A DNA stretch of 64,000 nt. Source: DATDCY01 sp031406795 [NCBI: Candidatus Rokuibacteriota bacterium] (lineage in GTDB: Bacteria; JAUVQV01). Where the stretch lies: the NCBI GenBank assembly GCA_031406795.1, contig JANOHV010000007.1, forward strand, positions 1 through 64,000. Direction: 5' to 3'. The notes below the pieces were generated by a model that saw nothing but the letters and a program-made list of their open reading frames with translations, did not search any database and was not told the DNA's origin. Both the position numbers and the translations under genes were made by a program. Positions 49,639-58,384 of the stretch are shown here, in pieces (positions within the stretch are counted from its first letter, which is position 1; each line of letters begins with the position of its first letter).

Positions 49639-50616
49639 TCAAGGCACCAGGACTTTCCACTCGGCGATCTCTCTGGAGTATGGAACCCCGCGCAGAAGGG
49701 GAATCCAGGGAGTCTCGGGCTGCTCCAGAACGGTTTTTTTCGTCGCATCGAGATACGAGCCGAGTGCGCCCGTCGCCGGGATCCCGAGAAGCTCGAAGAG
49801 GGCGCCCACCCGCCGCGTCAAAGGCGGAATCTGGATTGCCTTCAGGTAAGCGAGGTAGAGTTCCTCGTCGGTTGTTCCCGTTTGCCGCTCCCAGGACTCC
49901 AGAACCACCTCCGGCCCTCCGCAATGAAAGGGGTATTGCAGCGTATCCAGGAGGGTTTGCTCTATCGTCGCAATGTGGATGTTCGTTGCCGGCCCGAGAA
50001 CCCTCGTCTTGACGCCGGGGATGGATTTCCGGGAACGCTTCGTCGAATAAAAAGGCACACCGCCATAGGAGAACACACGCGTCCCAAGTTTCGACCTCGC
50101 GGTGCTTCTAGGGGATGTGCTCAACTTCTCCGCGGACTTGGCGACTGACGAAGTTTTGTGTGTGACGAGGGAAGCGATGTGATGCGACGCGGGGATTTGC
50201 GTGGTCAGGTTGTAGTAGGCGAGCGCGCTGAAGTAACAGATCACCCCTTGTGGATCGTATGCCTGAAGCAGCTCCAGGGGATCGACTTGCAACTCTCGTG
50301 ACTCCTGGATCCCGAGCAGGATGAAATCCCGCGAGGGACCCGGTCTCGAAACCTCCTCTATCGGGACATGGGAGGCCAGCCCCATCGAGACCAGGTGCTC
50401 GATGATCTTCTTTCCGGTGGGGAAGGTGGAAGGCAGATGCAACTCGCTCGCCGCCTCGCCGATGAGCTGGACGAGATTCTGCCTGGTGACGCATCGGACT
50501 GATGGGAGATCGGGCGTTGGCTGTGCCAGCCTGCCGGTGAGGGCCTTGAGGAATGGCTCCCAATGGGAATCAGCGAGGATGTCTGGTGTAGCTCTTGGTA
50601 AGAGGATTGTGCTCAT
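49639..50616 (-). CDS. abiEi: AbiEi-family antitoxin/transcriptional regulator
   Basis: A 325-residue protein placed directly before the AbiEii toxin. A winged-helix region lies near the N-terminus (VTRQNLVQLIGEAAS, FPTGKKIIEHLVSMGL), followed by the AbiEi core (YDPQGVICYFSALAYYNLTT, ASHHIASLVTHK, IATIEQTLLDTLQYP). Type IV antitoxins neutralise the toxin's effect and repress their own operon. The start MSTILLPRATPD at 50616 is preferred over a longer frame. A 53-nt hairpin repeat begins 13 bp upstream of the start codon. Confidence 0.85.
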   Translation of the reverse strand: MSTILLPRATPDILADSHWEPFLKALTGRLAQPTPDLPSVRCVTRQNLVQLIGEAASELHLPSTFPTGKKIIEHLVSMGLASHVPIEEVSRPGPSRDFILLGIQESRELQVDPLELLQAYDPQGVICYFSALAYYNLTTQIPASHHIASLVTHKTSSVAKSAEKLSTSPRSTARSKLGTRVFSYGGVPFYSTKRSRKSIPGVKTRVLGPATNIHIATIEQTLLDTLQYPFHCGGPEVVLESWERQTGTTDEELYLAYLKAIQIPPLTRRVGALFELLGIPATGALGSYLDATKKTVLEQPETPWIPLLRGVPYSREIAEWKVLVP

Positions 50617-50628
50617 GGTGTGTCTTTT

Positions 50629-50681
50629 GATGCCCTCCACTTGATACGCTTGCGAAGCAAGCGTATCAAGTGGAGGGCATC
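50629..50681. repeat. 53-nt perfect hairpin repeat, copy 1
   Basis: Two 25-bp perfect inverted arms (left begins GATGCCCTCCACTTGATACG) flank a GAA triloop, so the tip is GCGAAGC. The sequence GTCAAGCC follows a few bases after. Located between the abiEi start and the second copy. No open frame. Confidence 0.75.
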
Positions 50682-50762
50682 GCGTCAAGCCAAAAACATT
50701 GATGCCATAATATAGACAAATGTCTCATGGAGAAAGATGACGGCAGCTGGATACTCTAGCTA

Positions 50763-50815
50763 GATGAGACCCCGTTGATAGGCTGGCGAAGCCAGCCTAT
50801 CAACGGGGTCTCATC
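50763..50815. repeat. 53-nt perfect hairpin repeat, copy 2
   Basis: Same design as copy 1: 25-bp perfect arms (left begins GATGAGACCCCGTTGATAGG), GAA triloop, GCGAAGC tip, then GTCAAGCC. Differences from copy 1 are compensatory: every changed base on one arm is matched on the other. Confidence 0.75.
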
Positions 50816-50876
50816 ATGTCAAGCCTAACCCGGCGCGTCCTGCATTTTCAACGGCAGCCTGGTTGGCGTCAGCCGG

Positions 50877-51017
50877 CTATGCCGGTGGCGCAGCATCCCT
50901 TGGCTTTTTCCTGAGCGGCAGGAACGCGAGGATGATTTCTCTCCGCGCGCGGACCTTACGTCCAACCCTGTCAAGAAGCCCGAGGCTGACGAGAGCGTTC
51001 ACATCCCGTCGGCAAGA
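50877..51017 (-). pseudogene. Remnant of a winged-helix regulator C-terminus
   Basis: The minus frame directly after the hicA-like stop reads RRDVNALVSLGLLDRVGRKV, then RARREIILAFLPL, and stops at 50877. The first part resembles the end of an HTH domain (R-x-D-V-x-A-L-V-x-L-G-L-L-x-x-x-G-x-x-V), as in HVO_A0114-type regulators. There is no start codon or N-terminal half. Probably a deletion remnant of a toxin-antitoxin or defence regulator. Confidence 0.4.
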
Positions 51018-51140
51018 TCACCCAAAGATTAGCGAGATGAGCTGATCCTTGGTGATTTTTCTCTGGTCGGCAATGTCGCCGAGCATCGCCGAGAGTGTTC
51101 CCACGCGGATCGGGTCATGATTCGGCACCGTGACATGGTG
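51018..51140 (-). pseudogene. Remnant of HicA toxin (C-terminal 40 residues)
   Basis: The frame reads HHVTVPNHDPIRVGTLSAML and ends GDIADQRKITKDQLISLIFG before a TGA. This matches the HicA end with its H-x-x-T/V-V-P and G-T-L-x-x-I-L pattern. The N-terminal part with the catalytic Gly-Ser-His region and a start codon are missing; the frame begins at the hicB-like stop. It is inactive as an mRNA interferase. Confidence 0.6.
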
Positions 51141-51141
51141 T

Positions 51142-51348
51142 TCAGGCGCTGATCACTTCCTCGCGTACGAAGTGCAGACGGATAATCCGCGGCTCCTGCC
51201 CGGGTTCGAAGTGGCAGTGCACGGCATCACGAACATGGGTATGGAGTTGCTCGACGGAGTCCGCCTCGGTGAATATGGATACTCCGAGAGCTCGCGCCTC
51301 ATAGCCGCCCTCGGAGGATTCCGACACCATGAAAATCAGTTCGTTCAT
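51142..51348 (-). CDS. HicB-like antitoxin
   Basis: A 68-residue protein MNELIFMVSESSEGGYEARA..., with the partial RNase H-like fold of HicB (GGYEARALGVSIFTEADSVE, a following amphipathic helix). No separate DNA-binding domain is present. Its ATG overlaps the hsdS stop (ATGA), so it is now translated as part of the restriction operon. Its partner hicA survives only as a fragment just downstream, making this an orphan. Confidence 0.7.
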   Translation of the reverse strand: MNELIFMVSESSEGGYEARALGVSIFTEADSVEQLHTHVRDAVHCHFEPGQEPRIIRLHFVREEVISA

Positions 51349-52952
51349 CGTCTCCTCCCAATCAATTCGTCAATCTTTGCCACAATCCGGTGCTGTTCGG
51401 CGATGGGAGGAATTGGGATCCGTACCAACTTTAGATTGGAGGCGCTGATACCCCAATTCCCAACCGTCGTCGCACAATAAGTTTCTATGTCTTCACGTAC
51501 TACTGCTGATTTAGCAAACCATCGAACAAGTTCCGGAAGGACGATCCTTGTAGACAAACGGAGGCGGATAAGCTTATCCGGAAAGATCTGACGTAAACCC
51601 AGGTAGCCGGTGTACAGGGAAAGGCGACCTACAAAGTCTCGATTACCATTGAAACGGCATGCCAGGAGATCACCGGGTTTTAGGCTGAATTGCTCCTGGA
51701 GTTTGCGAGTTATCCCGCCAATGAGTTTATATTCTTCTTCAGCAACAATTCCGTCTCTTCTGATTGTCCCAGCGCTAATACGAAGGATCGGAACTCCATT
51801 TGTTGCCTCGTCTGGCTTCTTGGAATATCCGTTTCGGGAGTCGTCAAGGAGTATGTCCTCAATCCTGACCCATTCCCAACCAGACGGAAGCTGAAGAGGT
51901 TGAATCTTCCCACCTTCTTGGGTCACCGATTCCTGACGTATCGCTCGGTCTGCTGATTTTAGTTGATCGTTCGCTGAACGTGTCCGCCCCAAAAGGGTAG
52001 CGACAGGCTCGTTCCTTGAATCCTGGGGGACGAGTTTGCCGCGAACGGCTAGGTTTAGGATGGTTTTGCGGAGTTGGTGGATGTGTTCGGGACGGGTGGT
52101 GAGGCGCGGGAGGTAGTTGAAGTAGAAGCGGGCGCTCTCCTCGAAGGTGGTGGGGGCGCCGGGTGTCTGGGTGGCGTCGCCGTTGTTCAGGCCGTGGAGA
52201 GTTGCCGCCACCAGGCGGTCGCGGCGCTTCTCGCGTTTGGTTTGCGCCGCCTCCAGTTCGTCGCACAGCGCCATCAGCTCGTCCACCTTCGCCACGATTC
52301 GGCGTTGCTCGGCGAGGGGCGGAAGTGGAATTGCCGCGGCTCTTAGAAGTTTGAAATGGCGACCATACCCACGGCTGTCCAGTGGCAACCATCTGAGCGC
52401 GAGATAGTAAAATTCTGTCAGCACGCCAAGGGGATGAAGGAGTTTCACGCCATCTGCCCCGACTACGAAGTCAAAGTCGATTAGTTTTGTTTCTCGTGTA
52501 TGGTCACCAAACAGGATGATCGGCGCATCAACATGGATGACTTTATGCTGATCGTTGCAATAACCCCTGATGAAAACCTTGCCTTGGTCGACTACAGGGA
52601 AAGCACCCGATTCCAAAACATCCTTTGTCTGAACCTTTTTCCCCATGTCCGAGATCAGATATGCTGGAAAAGTGGCAGGAACCCATTCCCATGTCGGCGG
52701 AATCTCGAACGGCATCTCTGATCTTTCAATCGACTCGAACGGCTCTTGGCTTCTGATCTCCCCGGCCTTCACCAGCTTCGTTTTCTCAGCCTGAATTTGT
52801 TTCAGCAACTCCCCCGCCGGCTCATCCTTCGGATCCTGCTCCACGAGCTTTCCGCGCACGGCCAGATCCAGGATGAATCTTCGGAGGCGCGGGACGGCCT
52901 CGGGGGTGTCGATGAGACGATCGAAATGTTCGAGGAGGCGGGCGGGACTCAT
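51345..52952 (-). CDS. hsdS: Type I restriction-modification specificity subunit
   Basis: A 535-residue protein with two target-recognition domains, each ending in the conserved S-subunit coil: IPLPPLAEQRRIVAKVDELM near residue 240 and IPIPPIAEQHRIVAKIDELI near the C-terminus. Each half begins with a RxxILNLAVRGKLV-type segment (RRFILDLAVRGKLVEQD, RKTILNLAVRGKLVPQD). It sets DNA target specificity for HsdM and HsdR. ATGA overlaps join it to hsdM upstream and to the hicB-like gene downstream. It appears intact. Confidence 0.92.
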   Translation of the reverse strand: MSPARLLEHFDRLIDTPEAVPRLRRFILDLAVRGKLVEQDPKDEPAGELLKQIQAEKTKLVKAGEIRSQEPFESIERSEMPFEIPPTWEWVPATFPAYLISDMGKKVQTKDVLESGAFPVVDQGKVFIRGYCNDQHKVIHVDAPIILFGDHTRETKLIDFDFVVGADGVKLLHPLGVLTEFYYLALRWLPLDSRGYGRHFKLLRAAAIPLPPLAEQRRIVAKVDELMALCDELEAAQTKREKRRDRLVAATLHGLNNGDATQTPGAPTTFEESARFYFNYLPRLTTRPEHIHQLRKTILNLAVRGKLVPQDSRNEPVATLLGRTRSANDQLKSADRAIRQESVTQEGGKIQPLQLPSGWEWVRIEDILLDDSRNGYSKKPDEATNGVPILRISAGTIRRDGIVAEEEYKLIGGITRKLQEQFSLKPGDLLACRFNGNRDFVGRLSLYTGYLGLRQIFPDKLIRLRLSTRIVLPELVRWFAKSAVVREDIETYCATTVGNWGISASNLKLVRIPIPPIAEQHRIVAKIDELIGRRR

Positions 52953-54388
52953 CGCAGCAGCGCCTGCTCCAGAATGGCCTTGAGTTTGTCGCGGAGCTTT
53001 GCCGTCGCGGCCTCGCTCTCGTTGAGTTTGGCGAGCAGCTCGGCGGGATCGCCGTGGTCTTCCTCGACGGTGTGGGGATTCTTGATGTCGAGGTTGTAGC
53101 CGCGGGCCTTGATGTCGTCGATCGTGACCTTCCAGGCGATCTCGTTCTTCTCGCGCTTGTCCCACCAGTCGATGCAGGGCTTGAAGTGCTCGAAGCGGAT
53201 CGGCCTGGTCATGGAGTAGGCCTTCTGGCCGTCGGGGACGCGGTGCTCGTAGAACCAGACGGTTTGGGTCGGCGTCCCCTTCTCGAAGAAGAGCAGGTTG
53301 GTGCCGATGGAGGCGTAGGGCTTGAAGACGCTGTTGGGCAGCCGGACGATGGTGTGGAGGTTGCACTCCTCCAGCAGGTGCTCCTTGAGGCGCGTCTTGA
53401 CCCCCTCGCCGAAGAGCGTGCCGTCGGGCAAGACCACGGCGGCGCGGCCCTGGGACTTGAGCAGGCGCACGATGAGGGCGAGGAAGAGGTCGGCGGTCTC
53501 GCGCGTCTGGAACTGCTACGGGAAGTTGCTCTCGATGCCGTCTTCCTCGCGGCCACCGAAGGGGGGATTGGTCAGGACGATGTCCACCCGGTCGGACTGG
53601 GTGTAGCTGGTGTAGGGGCGCGCCAGGGTGTTGTCGTGACGGACGAAGGAGGGGTCCTCGATGCCGTGGAGCAGCATGTTCGTCACGCAGAGCATGTGCG
53701 GGAGCTGTTTCTTCTCGGTGGCGCGCAGGGCTCCCTGCATCTTACGTTCGGCGGCCGGGGTCTTCACGTAGCGCTCGCGCATGTGGCGGATGGCGCAGGT
53801 GAGGAAGCCGCCGGTGCCGCATGCGGGATCGTAGAGGATCTCGCCGGGCTTCGGGTCGATGCGGTCGGCCATGAAGGCGGTGACGGCGCGCGGGGTGTAG
53901 TACTCGCCCGCGTTGCCGGCGCTCTGGAGGTCGGTGAGGACCTGTTCGTAGATGTCGCCGAAGTGCTGACGCTCGCTGAGGTTGTTGAAGTCGATGCCGT
54001 TGATCTTGTTGATCACCTGGCGCATCAGCTGACCGGACTTCATGCAGTTGTAGGCGTCCTCGAAGACGTCGCGCACGACGCGGCGCCGGCCGTCCCGGGC
54101 GACGCCGGAGAGTTCCTTAAGGGTCGGGAAGAGCTTGTCGTTGATGAAGGCGAGCAGCGCATCGCCGGTCAGCCCCTCGGGGTCGGCGGCCCAGGCGCGC
54201 CACTGGAGCTTGGCCGGGATCGGCGAGCGGTAGCCCTTCTGGAGCTGCTCCAGCTCCTGGTCCTGGTCGTCGATGATCTTGAGGAAGAACATCCAGCAGA
54301 GCTGGGAGATGCGCTGGGCGTCGCCGTCGACGCCGACGTCCTGGCGAATGATGTCCTGGATGGATTTGACGGTGGTGCGGACGGACAA
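52949..54388 (-). pseudogene. hsdM: Type I restriction-modification methyltransferase with in-frame amber stop
   Basis: N6-adenine methyltransferase of about 479 codons. The N-terminal HsdM domain, SAM motif I (LYDPACGTGGFLTCAI) and catalytic LTNPPFGG are present. Codon 291 is TAG (53516-53518), between GIESNFP and QFQTRETADLFLALIVRLLK, where a Ser or Ala is normal in relatives as I recall. The frame continues perfectly afterwards to the natural stop. The truncated product keeps the catalytic motifs but loses about 190 C-terminal residues. Real nonsense mutation, suppression or base-call error are the options. Confidence 0.88.
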
Positions 54389-54444
54389 GCTGCTTCCCTC
54401 GCTCTTCCTTCTTCGGATATTGCCAGGAGTCGACTTTCCCAGGC

Positions 54445-54734
54445 TCAGGCGCGGTCGATCCAGTACGACGGTTTGCGATGCAAATGCGCTACGGCAACCA
54501 CAATCAGCGTTTCGCCATCCAGGCCGTTGATCATTCCGTAAGGGAAACGATTTAGCAGACAGCGCCGCAGTCCAGGATCGATCTCCGGGCAGCCGAGAGG
54601 AAAGGTAACCGATCTGCGGATCGCGCGATCGAACTCGTCGAGGAAGTCGTACCCGAGGTTGACTGCCTGCGTATTGTACCAGACGAAAGCGTCGTCAAGT
54701 TCATGCTGGGCGGCCGCGAGAAGCCGGACTTCAT
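54445..54734 (-). pseudogene. ParE/RelE-type toxin with a frameshift at codon 3
   Basis: The body of the toxin reads EVRLLAAAQHELDDAFVWYN, then GYDFLDEFDRAIRRSV and GMINGLDGETLIVVAVAHLH, a standard ParE/RelE fold of about 95 residues. The only start codon, ATG at 54732-54734 overlapping the antitoxin stop, is in a different frame. One missing base in ATGAAG-TCCGG would restore M-K-V-R-L-L. No other start lies in the body frame before the conserved part, so the toxin is probably dead. Confidence 0.7.
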
Positions 54735-54952
54735 GGATGGTGATACTTGCCCATCACGGTCTGATAGTCTTCAGAGGCCGTCCGGCCGCCCAAGTATACG
54801 GCCCAGCGCTTGCGGGCTTCATCCGCCCAGATCCGATCAATCTCTGGGTCTGGCTTGTCCAAGTCCGTGAGGATCGATTCCACGAGGTGCAACTTCTCCA
54901 TGTCGGACAACGCACGGATCTCCTCTGCCAATTTCTCAGTTGAAGTCGTCAT
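54731..54952 (-). CDS. Addiction-module antitoxin (RelB/StbD-like, TIGR02574 type)
   Basis: A 73-residue protein with EIRALSDMEKLHLVESILTD and RIWADEARKRWAVYLGGR, the helix pattern of addiction-module component proteins that wrap ParE/RelE toxins. GGAGA precedes the ATG. The stop overlaps the toxin start. It remains intact although the toxin is frameshifted. The pair sits between the hsdR and hsdM genes of the type I system, so it was probably inserted there. Confidence 0.8.
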   Translation of the reverse strand: MTTSTEKLAEEIRALSDMEKLHLVESILTDLDKPDPEIDRIWADEARKRWAVYLGGRTASEDYQTVMGKYHHP

Positions 54953-55020
54953 TGCGTCTCTCCTTGTTCGCTGTGTACCTCAATATAATCGAGGCTCCTG
55001 CAAATGTCTTGCTTGTGGTT

Positions 55021-55096
55021 CGACAGGCCCACCACGAACGGGATTATCGCTGAAGAATCAATATTCCGCCGTTCGCCCTGAGCAAGCGAAGGGTAA
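55021..55096. repeat. Second locus of the CCGTTCG/CGAACGG dispersed repeat
   Basis: CGACAGGCCCACCACGAACG (55021) and CCGTTCGCCCTGAGCAAGCG (55072) match the two ends of the repeat at 20041-20135 but in the opposite relative arrangement, with about 30 bp between. It lies between the hsdR end and the antitoxin gene and may mark an insertion boundary. Confidence 0.5.
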
Positions 55097-55105
55097 TAAC
55101 TATAC

Positions 55106-57570
55106 CTATGCAACGGCGTAGAGGGCGGATTGGAGTTCGTGGACGGCCCGCTCGAAGCCCTCTCGGCCGCCGAAGCGCCGCAGGAGCTGGACCGGGGTGC
55201 CCATGGTATCGAAAGGGGCGATCTTGAGGATCTGCGGGTCGTCGAGATCGGCAATCCCCTGGTCCTGGTACTTCTGCAGCAGCGCTTCGAGCACGGCGCG
55301 GGCCTGTTCGCCGTAGCGGGTGAAAACGTCGCGCTTGCGGACGCTGTCGACGCGCTCGCGCCGGGTGAGCGGCGGCTGGTCGAAGGCGACGTGGCAGATC
55401 AGGTCGAAGGCATCGAGGTCTTTCCCCACCTCGTCCGCGAGCGGCTCCAGCAAGAGACCCTCGTTTTCCAACTCCTCGATGACCGCTTCCTTGCGCTCGG
55501 CGGTGTTCCAGCGCCCGAGGAAGTCATCGAGGCTGGCGAAGTGCTTGCGCAGCGTGCGCTTGGAGTAGTCGCGGAGGCTCTCGGTGACGAGCTTCCCGTT
55601 TTCGTCGAGGTATTCGATGCGCTCGGTAAGGATGCGGACCTCGTGGCCGCGGATGAAGTACTTGGACGGGTGCTCGTTGGCGTTGCCGGGAGGAAGGCTG
55701 ATATCAGGAGGCCAGGGCTGGCCGTCGACGATTACTTCGTCGTTGCCCGGTTCGGGCGGAATAGGGTCTTCATCATCGACAGGCGGCGGCACATCGTCCG
55801 GTGGACTGACCGGATCCCCATCCCCCGGCTCGTAGATCTGCACCGGCTCGCCGTCGAAGTCCGGATCGGCAAAGTGGTTCGTGGCCTTGCGGAAATCGAT
55901 CAGCGTGAAATAGAACTTCTTCGTGTCCTCATGCACGCGGGTGCCGCGCCCGACGATCTGCTTGAACTCGGTCATGGAGCCGACTTCACGATCGAGCACG
56001 ATCAGCCGGCAGGTCTGGGCGTCGACGCCGGTGGAGAGCAGCCGCGAGGTGGTGACGATCACCGGAAATCTCGCTTCAGGGTCGATGAAATTGCCGAGCG
56101 CGCCTGGCCCTCGGGGTCGTCGCCCGTGATGCGCATGACGTAGCGCGGGTTCTGGAGCGTCAGGTCCTGGTTTTCGTTGATCAGCGCCTGACGCATCCGG
56201 GCGGCGTGTTCGGTGTCCACGCAGAAGATGATGGTCTTCTGATAGCGATCGCCGCTCTCCCTCAGGAACTCGGTCACCCGGCGGGCGACGCGCTTCGTGC
56301 GCTCGTCGATCACGAGATTGCGGTCGAAATCCTTCTGGTTATAAATCCGGTCTTCAATCTCGTAGCCGTACGTGTCGGTCTCGCCGCGGGTGGGGCGATA
56401 GCCCTCCACATCGACGTCGAAGTGGACCTTCACCGCCTTGTAGGGCGCGAGGAAGCCGTCGCGGATCCCTTCTCTGAGCGAGTAGGTGTATACCGGTTCG
56501 CCGAAGTAGTGGATGTTGGAGACGTATTCGGTCTCTTTCGGCGTGGCGGTGAGACCGATCTGCGTGGCGGAGGAGAAATGGTCGAGGATCTCGCGCCAAG
56601 CGGAATCCGCTGCCGCACTGCCGCGGTGGCATTCGTCGATGACAATGAGGTCGAAGAAATCGGGAGAAAGTTCGCGGAAGAGCTTCTGGCGCTCCTCCGG
56701 GCCGGTGATTGCCTGGTAGAGGGCGAGGTAGATCTCGTAGGAGGTGTCGATGCGCCGCTGCTTGCGATCAACGGCGGTGGGGAGCCGGACCTCGCTGCCG
56801 TCCTCGCGTTCGATGGTCTTCGAGGATGTGCTGAGCTTGGCCATCGCGGCGCCGAAGGGACGGAAGTCGTTGACCATCGTCTGGTCGATCAGAACGTTGC
56901 GGTCGGCGAGGTAGAGAATGCGCTTTCTGCGGCCGGCCTTCCAGAGGCGCCAGATGATCTGAAAGGCCGTGTACGTCTTTCCGGTTCCGGTGGCCATGAC
57001 GAGGAGGAGGCGATTCTGTCCCGCTGCGATGGCCTCGATGGCCTTGTTGATCGCGATGCGCTGGTAGTATCGCGGCTCCGTGCCTCCCGGATCCTCGTAG
57101 TAATTCTGGAGGACGACCTCCTCCTGGGCTGGTGCGAGGCTCTTCCAAGTTCGATATCTGGACCAAAGCCTTTCGGGGGAGGGAAAGGCGTCGAGGGAAA
57201 GGTTCGTCTCGGTCTGCTCGCCGAGGCCGGTCCGGTCGTGGAAGACAAAGCCGCTGCCGTTGGATGTAAAGACGAACGGGATATCGAGGGTAGTCGCGTA
57301 TTCCAGAGCCTGCTGCATCCCGGCGCCGACGGCGTTGTTGCCGTCCTTGGCCTCGATCAGTGCGAGGGGGATGTTCGGCTTGTGGTAGAGGATGTAATCG
57401 GCCCGTTTGGCCTTGCCCCGGGTGACCAGCTTGCCGCGGACGATGATCCGCCCTTTGGTGAACCCGACCTCCTCGCGAATCTGGGAATGGACATCCCATC
57501 CCGCTTTGACAAGAGCGGGAGTGATGAACTTGGTGCAGATGTCCCGCTCGCTGAGGTCCTTTACGGCCAT
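55106..57570 (-). pseudogene. hsdR: Type I restriction endonuclease subunit with frameshift
   Basis: About 820 residues in two frames. The N-terminal PD-(D/E)xK nuclease region ([20 protein letters not shown]) is followed by helicase motifs: Walker [18 protein letters not shown] box [31 protein letters not shown], and after the shift LLSTGVDAQTCRLIVLDREV and FKQIVGRGTRVHED. Near 56095 one base is missing: the frame that reads GQARSAISS should read [20 protein letters not shown]. The gap is not in a homopolymer. Translocation and cleavage activity would be lost unless frameshifting occurs. Confidence 0.88.
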
Positions 57571-57608
57571 AGAGCCATATCCACCTCTGTTTTCAATGAG
57601 TTCGAGCG

Positions 57609-57637
57609 ATTTTGCGGTCGGGATAACGGACTGTCAA
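57609..57637 (-). promoter_or_regulatory. hsdR promoter
   Basis: Minus strand: TTGACA (57632-57637), 17-nt spacer, CAAAAT (57609-57614), about 40 bp from the hsdR ATG. Operator 3 lies 33 bp upstream of the -35 box. Confidence 0.6.
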
Positions 57638-57670
57638 GCAGGAACGCCAACAATTTCATTATTTCTGGCT

Positions 57671-57690
57671 GTTTCAGCATTTGCTGAAAT
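57671..57690. promoter_or_regulatory. Palindromic operator 3, upstream of hsdR
   Basis: GTTTCAGCATTTGCTGAAAT shares the TTTCAGCA-NN-TGCTGAAA core with operators 1 and 2 at 48601 and 48673. No other copy was noticed elsewhere in the window. Confidence 0.65.
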
Positions 57691-57736
57691 GAAGGTGATG
57701 TCTTTTCGAGCCGGATAGCAATGAGGAGCAGGGGGC

Positions 57737-58384
57737 TTACTCGAGAAGCCCGCGCTCCCGGGCCTTGAGCACGGCCTCGGTTCTCGAGCGCGCCTGGAGC
57801 TTGCGGTAGATCTTCCCGACGTGGGTGTGGACCGTGTGGGGGCTCAGCGCGAGCTCAGCCGCCAGTTCCTTCTCGGGCAGGCCGGTGGCGAGCCGGCGCA
57901 GCACGTCGCGCTCGCGCGCGGTGAGTGTCGGGCCCGCGGCCGGTCCCTTCCCCTGGCGCAGCTCTTCGACGACGCTGCGCGCCACCCGGGCGGAGAGGGG
58001 TGAGCCGCCTGCAGCGGCCGTGCGCACCGCGGCGAGAATATCGACCGCGGAGGAGCCCTTGAGCAGGTAGCCGCTCGCGCCAGCCCGCAGCGCCGCGAGG
58101 AGGTGCTCCCGGTCTTCATGCATCGTCAGCACGACGATCTCGACGAGCGGGAAGTACTCCTTGATGGACCTGATGACCTCGAGTCCCGGGAGGTCCGGCA
58201 ATCCGAGGTCGACAAGGGCAACATTCGGCAAGGTGCGCCGCAGCCCGTCGACGGCCTCGCGGCCGGTGGCGTAGGCCCCGACGACCTCGATCCCCTCCGT
58301 CCCGTGGAACAGCGCGGCCAGGTAGTTCAGGGTCGCGCGGTGGTCCTCGACGATCGCGAGCTTCAGGTTGGTCTGCACTTTCAT
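57737..58384 (-). CDS. Response regulator, NarL/LuxR family
   Basis: A 215-residue protein. The receiver domain has LAIVEDHRATLNYLAAL, the phospho-acceptor Asp in VALVDLGLPDLPGLEVI, and Lys in SGYLLKGSSAVDIL. The LuxR-type HTH follows (LTARERDVLRRLATGLPEKE, LAAELALSPHTVHTHVGKIY). The start MKVQTNLKLAIVEDH follows GAGGAAG. No kinase is adjacent on its strand; the PAS kinase at 61605 is a candidate partner. Confidence 0.92.
   Translation of the reverse strand: MKVQTNLKLAIVEDHRATLNYLAALFHGTEGIEVVGAYATGREAVDGLRRTLPNVALVDLGLPDLPGLEVIRSIKEYFPLVEIVVLTMHEDREHLLAALRAGASGYLLKGSSAVDILAAVRTAAAGGSPLSARVARSVVEELRQGKGPAAGPTLTARERDVLRRLATGLPEKELAAELALSPHTVHTHVGKIYRKLQARSRTEAVLKARERGLLE

Noticed and set aside
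53516-53518. Pyrrolysine at the hsdM TAG
   Set aside because: Pyrrolysine is known mainly in methylamine methyltransferases and this site is not catalytic; a nonsense mutation or base error is simpler.
54552-54734. 60-codon frame from the ATG overlapping the antitoxin stop
   Set aside because: Its translation is unlike any toxin; the ParE/RelE signatures are in the neighbouring frame, so this is the frameshifted reading.
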